From Psychromicrobium silvestre (lineage in GTDB: Bacteria; Actinomycetota; Actinomycetes; Actinomycetales; Micrococcaceae), in NCBI RefSeq assembly GCF_013408295.1, contig NZ_JACBYQ010000001.1, forward strand, positions 248,001-312,000: a stretch of 64,000 bases of DNA, written 5' to 3'. The number at the start of each line of letters is the position of its first letter. Position 1 is the stretch's first letter. Made by a program: the position numbers and the translations under genes. Below are positions 24,919 to 33,382 of the stretch, in pieces. The notes under the pieces were generated by a model, which worked only from the letters and a program-made list of their open reading frames with translations, searched no databases and had not been told where the DNA came from.

Positions 24919-26187
24919 CTAGCTATCCGATTTGGTGCCGAAGACAATCTCGTCCCAGCTAGGCACACTGGAACGCTTGGGCTTGATCGGAGCCCGGCGT
25001 TCCGCCGGTTCCGGGGTTTCCTCGGCGGAACCGGGCTCGGCAGCTTCTTCGGAGCGAGCGGAAGCGTTCTGGCTGGGTTTGGCTGGATGCGCCGGAATAC
25101 TGATCTCCCGAGTTTCGGTGCTGACATCGCCGAAAAGTCCGAGCGGATCGTCATTGCCATCGCTCGCCTGCTCAGCCGGGGCCGGAGCCAAGCTGAGTGG
25201 CGGGAAGAAGGACTGCTGAGCGGCCTGCTCAAGCTGCTCAGCACCGTCCTGGCTGCCCGTGTTCGCTTCGCCCTCTTCGGGTTCGACGGCGTCTAGGTCA
25301 CCGGGGCGCGGATGAGCGGCAGGCACGCCTTCGCTAAGCATTAGCGCGAGCGCGTCGTCCTCCTCTTCGGCCACCCCAAGCCGCTGGCCACGACGGGAAC
25401 GCAGCAAATCCAGCAGCGTCTCGGAATCCTGGGCATCCTTGTCTTGCGCTTCTTGTGCAGCGTCAACGGTTTCCTCGTCCAGCTCGGGGCTGTCCGTTTC
25501 GACGTCGAAGGGCCGGTCCGCGACGGCGGAAAGGCGGCGGGCGGGCACCGGCGAATCCAGGGGAGCGATCTCGCTGAGCAACTGAGCCCAACGATTGGCG
25601 TTCTGCACGCTCTTCCGTGCGGTGTGATAAATCCACTGAGCCGGCGCAGACTCACCGACGTCAGAGACCTTAGCGGCCTCGGCGTCGAAATCTGCGGTAA
25701 CAGTCCAACTACCATCTGAACGGCGCCAAGCGTCCCAGACCGCGGTGTCCGGGTTAATGCCTAGCGCGGTGAGCCGATGCGAGACCATATCGCCCAGGCT
25801 GGCCGGATCGTCGCCGAAGGCGGAGCGGTAACCGTCATGGTTGGGAAGGGCATCAGCAACCTGAACCCGCTGAGCCTGTTGAGCAACGTACTCGCGTTCG
25901 GCCAGTACAGGTCCCTCGTAACGCTGAACGTGCTCCAGCGGTACCCCGGAAGCCTCTGCGACTTCCTGAGCACTGGCACCGCCGCGGATTCGCTGCTGGA
26001 TATCGCGTGGGGAGAGCCTGGGGGTTTCAGTTTCGCCGTTCACGCTTGGACCCCCACGGTGAGTTGTTCTTGAGGACGCGACGCGTAACGCCTCGTCAAT
26101 GCGCAGCCGATAGATTTCGCCGCCTGCGCCGCTGAGCAATAAGTGTTGCCCGTCGTCATGAACTCCCACCAATCGCAGATCCTGCAT
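24919..26187 (-). CDS. sepH: Septation protein SepH (DUF3071)
   Basis: This 422-residue protein has the actinobacterial SepH layout. A conserved N-terminal domain (MQDLRLVGVHDDGQHLLLSG, then LSPRDIQQRIRGGASAQEVA) carries a helix-turn-helix-like segment ending ASGVPLEHVQRYEGPVL. A second conserved block follows (SWTVTADFDAEAAKVSDVGE). A long disordered acidic Pro/Glu region leads to a short conserved C-terminal end (RSSVPSWDEIVFGTK). In Streptomyces SepH binds FtsZ and promotes Z-ring assembly. It is convergent with tdk, separated by 14 bases. GGTGGG lies upstream of ATG 26187. Confidence 0.85.
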   Translation of the reverse strand: MQDLRLVGVHDDGQHLLLSGAGGEIYRLRIDEALRVASSRTTHRGGPSVNGETETPRLSPRDIQQRIRGGASAQEVAEASGVPLEHVQRYEGPVLAEREYVAQQAQRVQVADALPNHDGYRSAFGDDPASLGDMVSHRLTALGINPDTAVWDAWRRSDGSWTVTADFDAEAAKVSDVGESAPAQWIYHTARKSVQNANRWAQLLSEIAPLDSPVPARRLSAVADRPFDVETDSPELDEETVDAAQEAQDKDAQDSETLLDLLRSRRGQRLGVAEEEDDALALMLSEGVPAAHPRPGDLDAVEPEEGEANTGSQDGAEQLEQAAQQSFFPPLSLAPAPAEQASDGNDDPLGLFGDVSTETREISIPAHPAKPSQNASARSEEAAEPGSAEETPEPAERRAPIKPKRSSVPSWDEIVFGTKSDS

Positions 26188-26636
26188 CTCGTACCCACCT
26201 ATTTCGTGCTGCTTTCCCGCTGCTTCTTACTGATCTTGGCTGATCTTGACTGCTTTGGTATCAGCCTTTGGATTGAAGCACACTAGCTCAGTTGAAACTC
26301 TGCCACCGAAAGCCTCGGATTACTACGACCAACGTAGGTGTGGCGGATGTTGTATGGTGGCCTAGTCCCGTTGGTGGGCGCTGCTGGTATTGGGGTCGCC
26401 AGAACCAGGAAACTAGTGGTTTTTCTGTGCTTTTCCCCAGTAAATACTGCGCTGTGAGGGAAATCACGGTGAAATATTGCCTGTGAACTGGCATTTGCCG
26501 GGGATATGCGCAAAAATCACCCCGTTACCGGGCACAAAATCGCACCTCATGACGTTTGATCTGTGAGGCACCAAGGGGAGCCTGGGCATGACTGAGCATG
26601 AACTAAGTATCAAGACCGGAGCGTGAGCATAGAACT
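26188..26636. other. Intergenic space between sepH and the DUF4193 gene
   Basis: This 449-base space holds two divergent promoters by position. It contains a short direct repeat (TGATCTTGGC and TGATCTTGAC near 26231-26250) and AT-rich stretches around 26440-26480. I see no convincing gene: the short ORFs on both strands have no ribosome-binding site and no protein-like composition. Confidence 0.6.
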
Positions 26637-26936
26637 ATGGCGACAGACTACGATGCGCCGCGGAAGACGGAAGACGACCTCAGTGAGGACTCAATTGAAG
26701 AATTGAAGTCCCGCCGGACCGACAAACAGTCGGCGGTCGTTGATGAGGATGAAGCGGAAGCGGCGGATAGCTACGAACTACCGGGTGCGGATCTTTCTGG
26801 TGAAGAGTTGCTGGTGCGGGTACTGCCTGCTCAAGCGGACGAGTTCACCTGTTCATCCTGCTTCCTGGTTCGGCACCGTTCACAGATTGCGCGAGAGAAG
26901 AATGGCCTGCTTTACTGCAAGGATTGCGAAGGCTAA
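26637..26936 (+). CDS. DUF4193 protein (small zinc-ribbon, conserved in actinobacteria)
   Basis: This 99-residue protein has an acidic N-terminal half beginning MATDYDAPRKTEDDLSEDSI. Its C-terminal treble-clef type zinc site has the Cys-x2-Cys pairs FTCSSCFLV and LYCKDCEG. It matches DUF4193, whose M. tuberculosis counterpart I recall as Rv2699c, next to dut as here. The function is unknown, possibly RNA polymerase or nucleic-acid associated. It lies convergent to the DUF3093 gene with one base between stops. Confidence 0.9.
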   Translation: MATDYDAPRKTEDDLSEDSIEELKSRRTDKQSAVVDEDEAEAADSYELPGADLSGEELLVRVLPAQADEFTCSSCFLVRHRSQIAREKNGLLYCKDCEG

Positions 26937-26937
26937 A

Positions 26938-27435
26938 TCACTCTGACGCGCCCGAGGCGGTCAGGACGGCGACAAGCTGTTCTGGCCGCCTCGTCGAGGT
27001 TAACCAGTAAGGAGTGGGGTCCGATTCGTCGGTAATCTCAATTTTCACCACTGGCGAAATCCAGCCGCGTAGGCAGAGGAAGGCTAAGCCGTTGAGCTTG
27101 GGTCCGCGTTGAGCGAAAGCCGCGTCGCCACGGAAGGCTTCTACCGAGCCGATGAATCTGCGTTCGATGCTGGCCCGGCCCACCGTCAGGCTGTTCGAAT
27201 CCACTTCGATGCGCGGGGTGCTGGTGATCAAGAAAGCGCCCTGCAAGAGGAAGAGTACGACGGCGGCCACGTACCCGGCGAACAAGTTGATCGGAGCCAG
27301 GATCAAAATCCCGGCTGCCGAGATGCCCAGCACTACAATCCAGATCCAGGGCGAAGGCCAGAGCTTCTCGATATAGCTGCCGGGGTAACTGCTGGGGTTG
27401 TTGGGCGGCACAGACTCATCGACGTTCTCAGGCAT
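26938..27435 (-). CDS. DUF3093 membrane protein
   Basis: This 165-residue protein has two membrane helices (about residues 31-50, WIWIVVLGISAAGILILA, and 52-72). A soluble C-terminal domain contains IEVDSNSLTVGRASIERRF and LNGLAFLCLRGWISPVVKIE. It matches DUF3093 (M. tuberculosis Rv2698 in the same neighbourhood, from memory). It is divergent from dut, and its promoter shares the 121 bases before the dut start. The role is unknown. Confidence 0.82.
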   Translation of the reverse strand: MPENVDESVPPNNPSSYPGSYIEKLWPSPWIWIVVLGISAAGILILAPINLFAGYVAAVVLFLLQGAFLITSTPRIEVDSNSLTVGRASIERRFIGSVEAFRGDAAFAQRGPKLNGLAFLCLRGWISPVVKIEITDESDPTPYWLTSTRRPEQLVAVLTASGASE

Positions 27436-27556
27436 GGCCTCAGCTTGTCACTTTTCGCACCTTCCCGCGAATTCGTCAGGAATACGTGCGGTTTGGTGGC
27501 AGGCTAGAGTAATTGCCGGAGTGACAGCAACACAACAGACCACGATGGAGGCCACC

Positions 27557-28027
27557 GTGACCGAGCCCACCCTAGGCATTCAGCTTAAAATGCTTGACCC
27601 GGACATCGAACCGCCCAGCTACGCCCATCCCGGAGACGCCGGAGCGGATCTGCGGGCTCGGATTGATGTACTGATCGCCCCGGGGGAGCGCGTGCTGGTA
27701 CCAACAGGGGTTTCTATTGCACTGCCGGAGGGCTATGTGGCGTTGATCCATCCACGATCCGGCCTGGCCACCAAGCACGGCTTGACTATCGTGAACTCCC
27801 CCGGAACGGTCGACGCCGGCTACCGCGGTGAAATTGCGGTCACCCTGCTGAACACAGATAGCGCTCAGCCGATCAGCTTGTCCCGGGGCGATAGAATTGC
27901 ACAAATGGTGATTCAGCGGGTTGAATACGCACAGTTCCTGCCCGTTGAGGAATTGCCCGACTCGGTCCGCGGCAGCGCGGGTTTCGGTTCCACCGGCGGG
28001 TTCACCACGACCCTCAACAAGGAGTAG
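27557..28027 (+). CDS. dut: Deoxyuridine 5'-triphosphate nucleotidohydrolase
   Basis: This trimeric dUTPase (156 aa) hydrolyses dUTP to dUMP and keeps uracil out of DNA. All five motifs are visible: HPGDAGADLRAR, IHPRSGLATKHGL, GTVDAGYRGEI, SRGDRIAQMVI and RGSAGFGSTGGF near the C-terminus. GTG 27557 is preferred because GGAGG lies 6 bases upstream. Open frame to 27398 adds residues that overlap the divergent gene and look non-coding. It leads a tight co-directional run with the DUF3710, OB-fold and DUF3159 genes. Confidence 0.95.
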   Translation: MTEPTLGIQLKMLDPDIEPPSYAHPGDAGADLRARIDVLIAPGERVLVPTGVSIALPEGYVALIHPRSGLATKHGLTIVNSPGTVDAGYRGEIAVTLLNTDSAQPISLSRGDRIAQMVIQRVEYAQFLPVEELPDSVRGSAGFGSTGGFTTTLNKE

Positions 28028-28033
28028 TTCAGC

Positions 28034-28837
28034 ATGGTTTTCGGGCGCGGTAAGCGATCCAAATCTCACCCTGAGTCACAAGAAAGTGCTGAGGTGGAAA
28101 AGGATCTAGAGGTTGACGCCGATCTTGAGACGGCGGAAAAAGACACCGAAGACAGCACGGCGCGGGACTCCGATCCTCTGGACGAGGTCTACGAGCGTGA
28201 GCTGCATGGCCCCTTCGACCTGGATGAGGCGGAGGAGTCAGAAGGCTATGTTGACCTCGGTGCCTTGCGGATCACGCCGCACGAAGGTTTGCAGCTACGG
28301 CTGGAAATTGAGGAAAGCAGCCAGCGCGTCATTGCCGTCACTCTTGACTTGGCCGGTTCATCCCTGCAATTGCAGGCTTTTGCAGCGCCGCGCTCCGAAA
28401 TCCTATGGCCCGAGATCCGGGAACAGATCGGCAGTTCAGTTGAATCCCAAGGCGGTAGCGTCGAGGAACTCAACGGCAGCTTCGGCCCGGAGGTGCTGGC
28501 TAAACTGCCCGCTCAGGCAGCCGACGGCAGCAAGGGGTTCCGTGCGGCCAGATTCATTGGCGTGGACGGCCCACGTTGGTTCCTCCGCGGGGTGCTTGGC
28601 GGTCCTGCCGCCCTGGAACCCGATGCGGCCGCTGAGCTTGAAGCTTTGTTCCGTACCGTCGTCGTTATCCGTGGCGACAGCCCCATGCCGCCGCGGGATC
28701 TGTTGCCGCTGAGCTTGCCCAAGGATGCGGTGCCGGATGCTCAGGGATCGGTGGCCGCGGACTCCGCCGGAAACCAAGCTGTTCAGCCGAAGATGAGCGC
28801 GCCTCGCCGCGGCCCGGAGATCACCGAGATTGGCTAA
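28034..28837 (+). CDS. DUF3710 protein
   Basis: This 267-residue protein has an acidic N-terminal tail (residues 1-55, for example VEKDLEVDADLETAEKD). A globular domain begins HGPFDLDEAEESEGYVDLG and includes RITPHEGLQLRLEIEES and KGFRAARFIGVDGPRWFLRG. This is the DUF3710 pattern, with Rv2696c as the M. tuberculosis counterpart from memory. There are no membrane segments. AGGAG precedes ATG 28034. The 3' end overlaps the OB-fold gene by 8 bases. The function is unknown. Confidence 0.85.
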   Translation: MVFGRGKRSKSHPESQESAEVEKDLEVDADLETAEKDTEDSTARDSDPLDEVYERELHGPFDLDEAEESEGYVDLGALRITPHEGLQLRLEIEESSQRVIAVTLDLAGSSLQLQAFAAPRSEILWPEIREQIGSSVESQGGSVEELNGSFGPEVLAKLPAQAADGSKGFRAARFIGVDGPRWFLRGVLGGPAALEPDAAAELEALFRTVVVIRGDSPMPPRDLLPLSLPKDAVPDAQGSVAADSAGNQAVQPKMSAPRRGPEITEIG

Positions 28838-29213
28838 TCCAACGGCCAAAACCGAACTGAGCACTATCGGTAAGTTGCCGGCACGCGGCCGGGCGCTCGG
28901 CCGGGGGTATATCGAATCGATCACCATCGTGCCGGTTAACCAAGCCCCGGAGTTCTCCGCGATCGTGACCGATGTGGACAAATATGCCCAGCCTCAACGG
29001 CGCGAACATAAACAAGATAAAAATCAGCTCAAAGTGGTCGAAGGCAGTAGATTGCGGCTGATCTGGTTGGGACAGCGTCAGGTGCCGGGGATCGAAGCCG
29101 GTACCGAGGTGCGGTTCGAGGGCATGGTGGCGCTGCACGGAGGATTGCCCACGATCTTCAACCCACGGTACGAGATCATCGGCAAACCAGAATTCCAGGA
29201 GTACACCGGATGA
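28830..29213 (+). CDS. OB-fold nucleic-acid-binding domain protein
   Basis: This small protein of 127 residues looks like a single OB-fold. Beta-rich stretches include RGYIESITIVPVNQAPEFSA, RLRLIWLGQRQVPGIEAG and EVRFEGMVALHGGLPTIFNP. It starts at TTG 28830 inside the end of the DUF3710 gene and its TGA overlaps the DUF3159 ATG. It occupies the same place as the OB-fold protein in other actinobacterial dut clusters. It could bind RNA or DNA; no partner is evident. Confidence 0.8.
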   Translation: MANPTAKTELSTIGKLPARGRALGRGYIESITIVPVNQAPEFSAIVTDVDKYAQPQRREHKQDKNQLKVVEGSRLRLIWLGQRQVPGIEAGTEVRFEGMVALHGGLPTIFNPRYEIIGKPEFQEYTG

Positions 29214-30004
29214 GCGAAGCCTCAGAACCTCAAAAGGCACCCGAGCCCGAAGAGGCCACGGCCAAGGAGCTCAGCTTCGCCCAGTTAGCGGAAAGCTATG
29301 CAGCCCGATCGGGGTTGAGCCGTAACGAACATGGCCACATCGATCTGATGAAGGCAGTTGGCGGCTGGCGTGGCCTGGCAGAGACCTTAGTGCCGGGGCT
29401 GGTGTTCCTCGTGAGTTTCATGATCTGGCAGGACCTCACGGTGTCGATTATCGCGGCCATCGCGGTGGGTTTGGTCTTTGCGGTGATTCGGCTGCTGCAG
29501 CGTGGCAGCATCGTGCAGTCCTTTTCGGGATTGGTCGGTATCGCTATCTGTGCGATCTTCTCTCGCTCCACCGGAAATGCCCTGGACTATTACGTTCCGG
29601 GTTTCCTGATCAATGTGGTCAGCATTCTGGTAGTCGGCATCTCGATGCTGGTCCGCTGGCCGATTACCGGGCTACTTTTCGGATTCATTCGTGGTGAGAA
29701 CCTAGAGTGGAAACCTAAGCCGGAGCGTGTCCGGGCATATATGATCGCCGCCTGGATTGTGCTGGCATTATTCGCACTTCGATTGCTGGTGCAGGTTCCG
29801 TTGTACTTCGCCGGAAACCTAGCCGCCCTGGGCACCACCCGCCTGGCCATGGGAGTGCCGCTTTACGCCTTAGCGCTCTGGTTGGCTTGGATGGTGTCCC
29901 GGCCCGCTGTGGATTCCGCGGAAACTAGCTCGCCGGAAGATCCTGCTCCGGCTGATTCTGCTCCGTCTCCGGTTCAAGACCCTGGGGAGCAAGAAGCGCC
30001 CTAA
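29210..30004 (+). CDS. DUF3159 multi-pass membrane protein
   Basis: This 264-residue protein has a soluble acidic N-terminus (to about residue 55), then about six membrane helices (such as LVPGLVFLVSFMIWQDLTVS) and a Pro/Glu/Ser-rich tail (ETSSPEDPAPADSAPSP). It matches DUF3159 (Rv2693c counterpart, from memory). GGAG precedes the ATG. The last 80 bases overlap the 3' end of the convergent TrkA-type gene, so both C-terminal tails are encoded by the same DNA. The role is unknown; position next to potassium regulators is conserved. Confidence 0.88.
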   Translation: MSEASEPQKAPEPEEATAKELSFAQLAESYAARSGLSRNEHGHIDLMKAVGGWRGLAETLVPGLVFLVSFMIWQDLTVSIIAAIAVGLVFAVIRLLQRGSIVQSFSGLVGIAICAIFSRSTGNALDYYVPGFLINVVSILVVGISMLVRWPITGLLFGFIRGENLEWKPKPERVRAYMIAAWIVLALFALRLLVQVPLYFAGNLAALGTTRLAMGVPLYALALWLAWMVSRPAVDSAETSSPEDPAPADSAPSPVQDPGEQEAP

Positions 30005-30638
30005 GCTCGTCTTCTGCGGCGATCGTGGTGATGAAGAACAACTCGTCACCACCATCAAACACATCGTCGATGCTAGGAGTGATCGGAGCCTCGTCTCGCA
30101 GGATCGCTACCAGAGTTGAATCTGCGGGCCAATCGATCGAACCCACGGTGGCGCCGAGCAAGGGGGAGTCCTGCGGCATGGTGAACTCAACCAGCGAGGA
30201 GACCCCGGTTTGCAGCGTGAGTAGCCGCACCAGATCGCCAATCTCCACGGCTTCCTCGACCAAGGCCGTCATGAGCCTCGGGGTGTTCACCGCGACGTCA
30301 ACACCCCAGGAGTCGTCGAACATCCAGTCGTTCTTGGGATTATTCACCCGACCCACGGTGCGGCCGACGCCAAATTCGGTTTTGGCCAGTAGAGACACGA
30401 CGAGGTTCACTTTGTCGTCACCGGTGGAGGAAACCACGACGTCGGCCTCCTCCAGTTTCGCTTCACGCAGGGTACTGATCTCGCAGGCGTCGCCGACCAG
30501 CCAGCGGGCGCCACGCAAACCGCTGCGACCGATCACCTCGGGCTTCGGATCGATCAGCAGCACCTCGTGGTGGTGGCTGAGCAGTTCACGGGCAATGGAG
30601 GAACCGACGCTCCCAGCGCCGGCAATGACGACCTTCAC
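29925..30638 (-). CDS. ceoC: TrkA-family potassium uptake regulator (CeoC-like)
   Basis: This NAD-binding RCK protein (237 aa) gates Trk/Ktr potassium transport from the cytoplasm. The Rossmann start is VVIAGAGSVGSSIARELL with an acidic ribose-binding end to strand 2 (EVLLIDPKPEV), followed by VVSSTGDDKVNLVVSLLAKT. The C-terminal TrkA-C domain runs from about 135 (SLVEFTMPQDSPLLGATVG). It overlaps the upstream paralogue by 4 bases. Its last 80 bases lie opposite the DUF3159 tail. The Trk membrane subunit is not in this window. Confidence 0.88.
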   Translation of the reverse strand: MKVVIAGAGSVGSSIARELLSHHHEVLLIDPKPEVIGRSGLRGARWLVGDACEISTLREAKLEEADVVVSSTGDDKVNLVVSLLAKTEFGVGRTVGRVNNPKNDWMFDDSWGVDVAVNTPRLMTALVEEAVEIGDLVRLLTLQTGVSSLVEFTMPQDSPLLGATVGSIDWPADSTLVAILRDEAPITPSIDDVFDGGDELFFITTIAAEDELRALLAPQGLEPETEQNQPEQDLPAS

Positions 30639-31309
30639 TCTGATTCCTTTGCTGGTGCGGTGCCGAAGATACGTTCGAGCTCAGAGCGTTTAGCTACCTC
30701 GAGCATCATGTGCACGGTATCGCCCTGCTGATAGCTGCTTTCGTGATTAGGCAGGATGCCTTCCCCAAAACGGGTCAGGTAGGCCACTCGGGCCCCACTG
30801 AGCTTCTCCAGATCTTCCAGGCTGCGGCCAATCCAACCGTCGTGCAGCGGGACCTCGCTGAGGATGAGTCGTCCGGAAGCCTCCCGGAAATCACCGGCGA
30901 TGCTCTGTTCGGGAAGGATCCTGCGCAGCACCTGATCGGCGCTCCAACGCACCGCAGCCACCGTGGGGATGCCCAGTCGCTGATAGATTTCCGCGCGGCC
31001 CGGATCGTAAATGCGGGCGACAACGTGCTCCACGTGGAAGGTCTCGCGGGCCACTCGGGTGGCTAGCACATTGGAATTATCACCGCTGGAAACCGCAGCA
31101 AAGGCATACGCCTGCTCGATATCGGCTTGTTTGAGGGTTTCCCGGTCAAAGCCGATGCCGGTCACCTTGCGGCCGCTAAAGCTCTTGCGCAAGCGGCGGA
31201 AGGCACGATCATCCTGATCGATGATGGCCACGGTATGGCCGGAGTCTTCCAGCGTGTGCGCCAAGGTGGCTCCCACTCGGCCGCAGCCCATGATCACATA
31301 GTGTGCCAC
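30635..31309 (-). CDS. ceoB: TrkA-family potassium uptake regulator (CeoB-like)
   Basis: This 224-residue RCK protein is the first of the pair. The N-terminus AHYVIMGCGRVGATLAHTLE is a GxGxxG dinucleotide site, followed by HTVAIIDQDDRAF and VSSGDNSNVLATRVARE. A TrkA-C-type domain occupies residues about 140-215. Start ATG 31309 lies 97 bases from the divergent permease gene. The two-subunit ceoB-ceoC arrangement is the actinobacterial counterpart of single-chain TrkA. It presumably controls K+ uptake in response to NADH/ATP or c-di-AMP; the ligand is not evident. Confidence 0.88.
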   Translation of the reverse strand: MAHYVIMGCGRVGATLAHTLEDSGHTVAIIDQDDRAFRRLRKSFSGRKVTGIGFDRETLKQADIEQAYAFAAVSSGDNSNVLATRVARETFHVEHVVARIYDPGRAEIYQRLGIPTVAAVRWSADQVLRRILPEQSIAGDFREASGRLILSEVPLHDGWIGRSLEDLEKLSGARVAYLTRFGEGILPNHESSYQQGDTVHMMLEVAKRSELERIFGTAPAKESE

Positions 31310-31405
31310 TGGATATCTCCCTTTGAATCAGTCGGCCAAGGTCTTGCCTGATCGACGCTTGCTACATCGCAGCCAATTGTAGGCATAGATATGTAGAGTG
31401 GGGAC

Positions 31406-33382
31406 GTGCTGACCTTTCTCAATGCCCTGAAACGGGTAGTTGTGGGTCGACCGTTCCGTAATGATCGGTTGGCCCACACCCTTTTACCGAAGCGAATTGC
31501 GCTGCCAATCTTCGCCTCCGATGCGCTTTCCTCGGTGGCTTATGCACCGGATGAAATCCTGCTCACCCTGGCTTTGGCCGGTGCCGCGGCGGTGACGATT
31601 TCACCCTTGGTGGGGCTGGCCGTGATGATCGTGCTGATCACCGTGGTGGCCTCCTACCGGCAGAATGTGCACGCTTATCCTTCCGGTGGCGGAGATTACG
31701 AGATCGCCAATACGAACCTGGGCAAGGGAGCGGGGCTCACCGTAGCTTCCGCGCTACTGGTCGATTACGTGCTGACCGTGGCGGTGTCGATGTCCTCCGC
31801 CGCGAACTACCTGGCCACGGCCATTCCCGGTATGCACGGCACTCAGGCTTGGATAGCGGTAATCGGGGTGGTGGTGCTCGCCTTGGTCAACCTGCGCGGC
31901 ATCAAGGAAGCGGGTAGCGTTTTCGCGGTGCCAACCTATATCTTCATGGTCTGCATCCTGGGTATGACTGTCGTCGGAATCATCCAGGCCGTTACCGGCC
32001 ATTTGGGCCAGGCTCCGAGCGCCAAATTCGACATCATTCCGGTGCCGGAGTATGAGCAGGGCATCGTCGGACTGGCCGGTGCCTTCCTGCTATTGCGAGC
32101 CTTCTCCTCGGGTGCCGCTGCTTTGACCGGCGTTGAAGCAATCAGCAATGGCGTGCCGAACTTCCGCAAACCCAAGTCCAAGAATGCCGCCACCACCTTG
32201 CTGCTGCTGGGCGCCATCGCGGCCGCCATGCTGGCAGGCATCCTTTACCTGGCCAACGCCACCGGGGTACACATCGTGCTGGACCCCGCCAAGGAATTCC
32301 TGATTAACGGACAACCGCCGCCGGGGGATTACGTGCAGAATCCGGCGATCAGCCAGATTGCGCAGACCATCTTCGGAGCCGGCTCAATACCGTTCTTCAT
32401 CATTGTGGCGGCAACCGGAGTCATCCTGGTGTTCGCCTCCAACACCGCCTTCAACGGCTTCCCCGTGCTGGCGTCCATCCTGGCTCAGGATGGCTATCTG
32501 CCGCGTCAATTGCGCACCCGTGGTGACCGCCTGGCGTACAGCAACGGGGTGCTGGCGCTTGCGGTCGGCGCGATCGTGCTGATCATCGCCTTCAACGCGG
32601 ATGTCACCAAGCTGATCCAGCTCTACATCGTTGGCGTTTTCATCTCCTTTACGGCCAGCCAGCTGGGCATGATCCGGCACTGGGGGCGGGCGCTCAAACT
32701 GGTCAAGGAACGGGCCGACCGACTGAGGATCATTAAATCCCGCACCATCAACACCATCGGCTTCTTCATGACGCTGACTGTGCTATTGATCGTTTTGATC
32801 ACCAAGTTTGAACAAGGTGCCTGGATTGCGCTTCTTGCCATGTTGGTGCTGTTCCTGGTGATGGGGAGCATTCAGCGGCACTACGAGAATGTCGCCAGGG
32901 AACTCGCGGTGGACGAAGACGCTTCGCCACGCGCGCTGCCAACCCGAGTACACGCGGTGCTGCTGGTTTCTCACCTGCGCAAACCCGTGCTGCGCGCGCT
33001 GGCTTTCGCACGGGCTTCCAGGCCATCCCAGTTGGATGCCATTACGGTGGACATCGATCCGGAGGAAACCGAGAAAACAATCGAGGCTTGGGCCAAGCTG
33101 GAGATCCCGGTGCCGCTGACCGTGTTGGCTTCCCCTTACCGGGAGACCGTGACGCCGATTATGGAGTACGTGAAGAACATCCGGCGGGACTCGCCACGAG
33201 ATCTGGTGGTGGTTTACATTCCGGAGTACGTGGTGGGCAAGTGGTGGGAGCAGTTAGTCCACAACCAGACCGCGTTGCGGATCAAGGCGCGGCTACACTT
33301 CGAGCCCGGCGTTATGGTGGCCAGCGTGCCTTGGCAATTAGCCTCCTCCGAGGCCGCCCGACGTTCCCAGGAACTGCTCTAG
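31406..33382 (+). CDS. APC-superfamily permease with C-terminal cytoplasmic domain
   Basis: This 658-residue transporter has about 12 membrane helices in residues 30-500. The N-terminal motif is LPIFASDALSSVAYAPDEIL, with GGGDYEIANTNLGKGAGLTV in the substrate/unwound helix region. A soluble domain of about 150 residues follows, with LHAVLLVSHLRKPVLRAL-like sequence (THE as read: RVHAVLLVSHLRKPVLRAL). Similar proteins lie beside ceoBC in actinobacteria (Rv2690c, from memory). The APC/KUP-like layout and its potassium-regulator neighbours suggest an ion or amino-acid substrate, which cannot be fixed here. It starts at GTG 31406; the stop abuts the next ATG with no gap. Confidence 0.85.
   Translation: MLTFLNALKRVVVGRPFRNDRLAHTLLPKRIALPIFASDALSSVAYAPDEILLTLALAGAAAVTISPLVGLAVMIVLITVVASYRQNVHAYPSGGGDYEIANTNLGKGAGLTVASALLVDYVLTVAVSMSSAANYLATAIPGMHGTQAWIAVIGVVVLALVNLRGIKEAGSVFAVPTYIFMVCILGMTVVGIIQAVTGHLGQAPSAKFDIIPVPEYEQGIVGLAGAFLLLRAFSSGAAALTGVEAISNGVPNFRKPKSKNAATTLLLLGAIAAAMLAGILYLANATGVHIVLDPAKEFLINGQPPPGDYVQNPAISQIAQTIFGAGSIPFFIIVAATGVILVFASNTAFNGFPVLASILAQDGYLPRQLRTRGDRLAYSNGVLALAVGAIVLIIAFNADVTKLIQLYIVGVFISFTASQLGMIRHWGRALKLVKERADRLRIIKSRTINTIGFFMTLTVLLIVLITKFEQGAWIALLAMLVLFLVMGSIQRHYENVARELAVDEDASPRALPTRVHAVLLVSHLRKPVLRALAFARASRPSQLDAITVDIDPEETEKTIEAWAKLEIPVPLTVLASPYRETVTPIMEYVKNIRRDSPRDLVVVYIPEYVVGKWWEQLVHNQTALRIKARLHFEPGVMVASVPWQLASSEAARRSQELL

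Noticed and set aside
27398-27556. Longer dut start
   Set aside because: It overlaps the divergent DUF3093 start; GTG 27557 has a good GGAGG and gives the normal dUTPase length.
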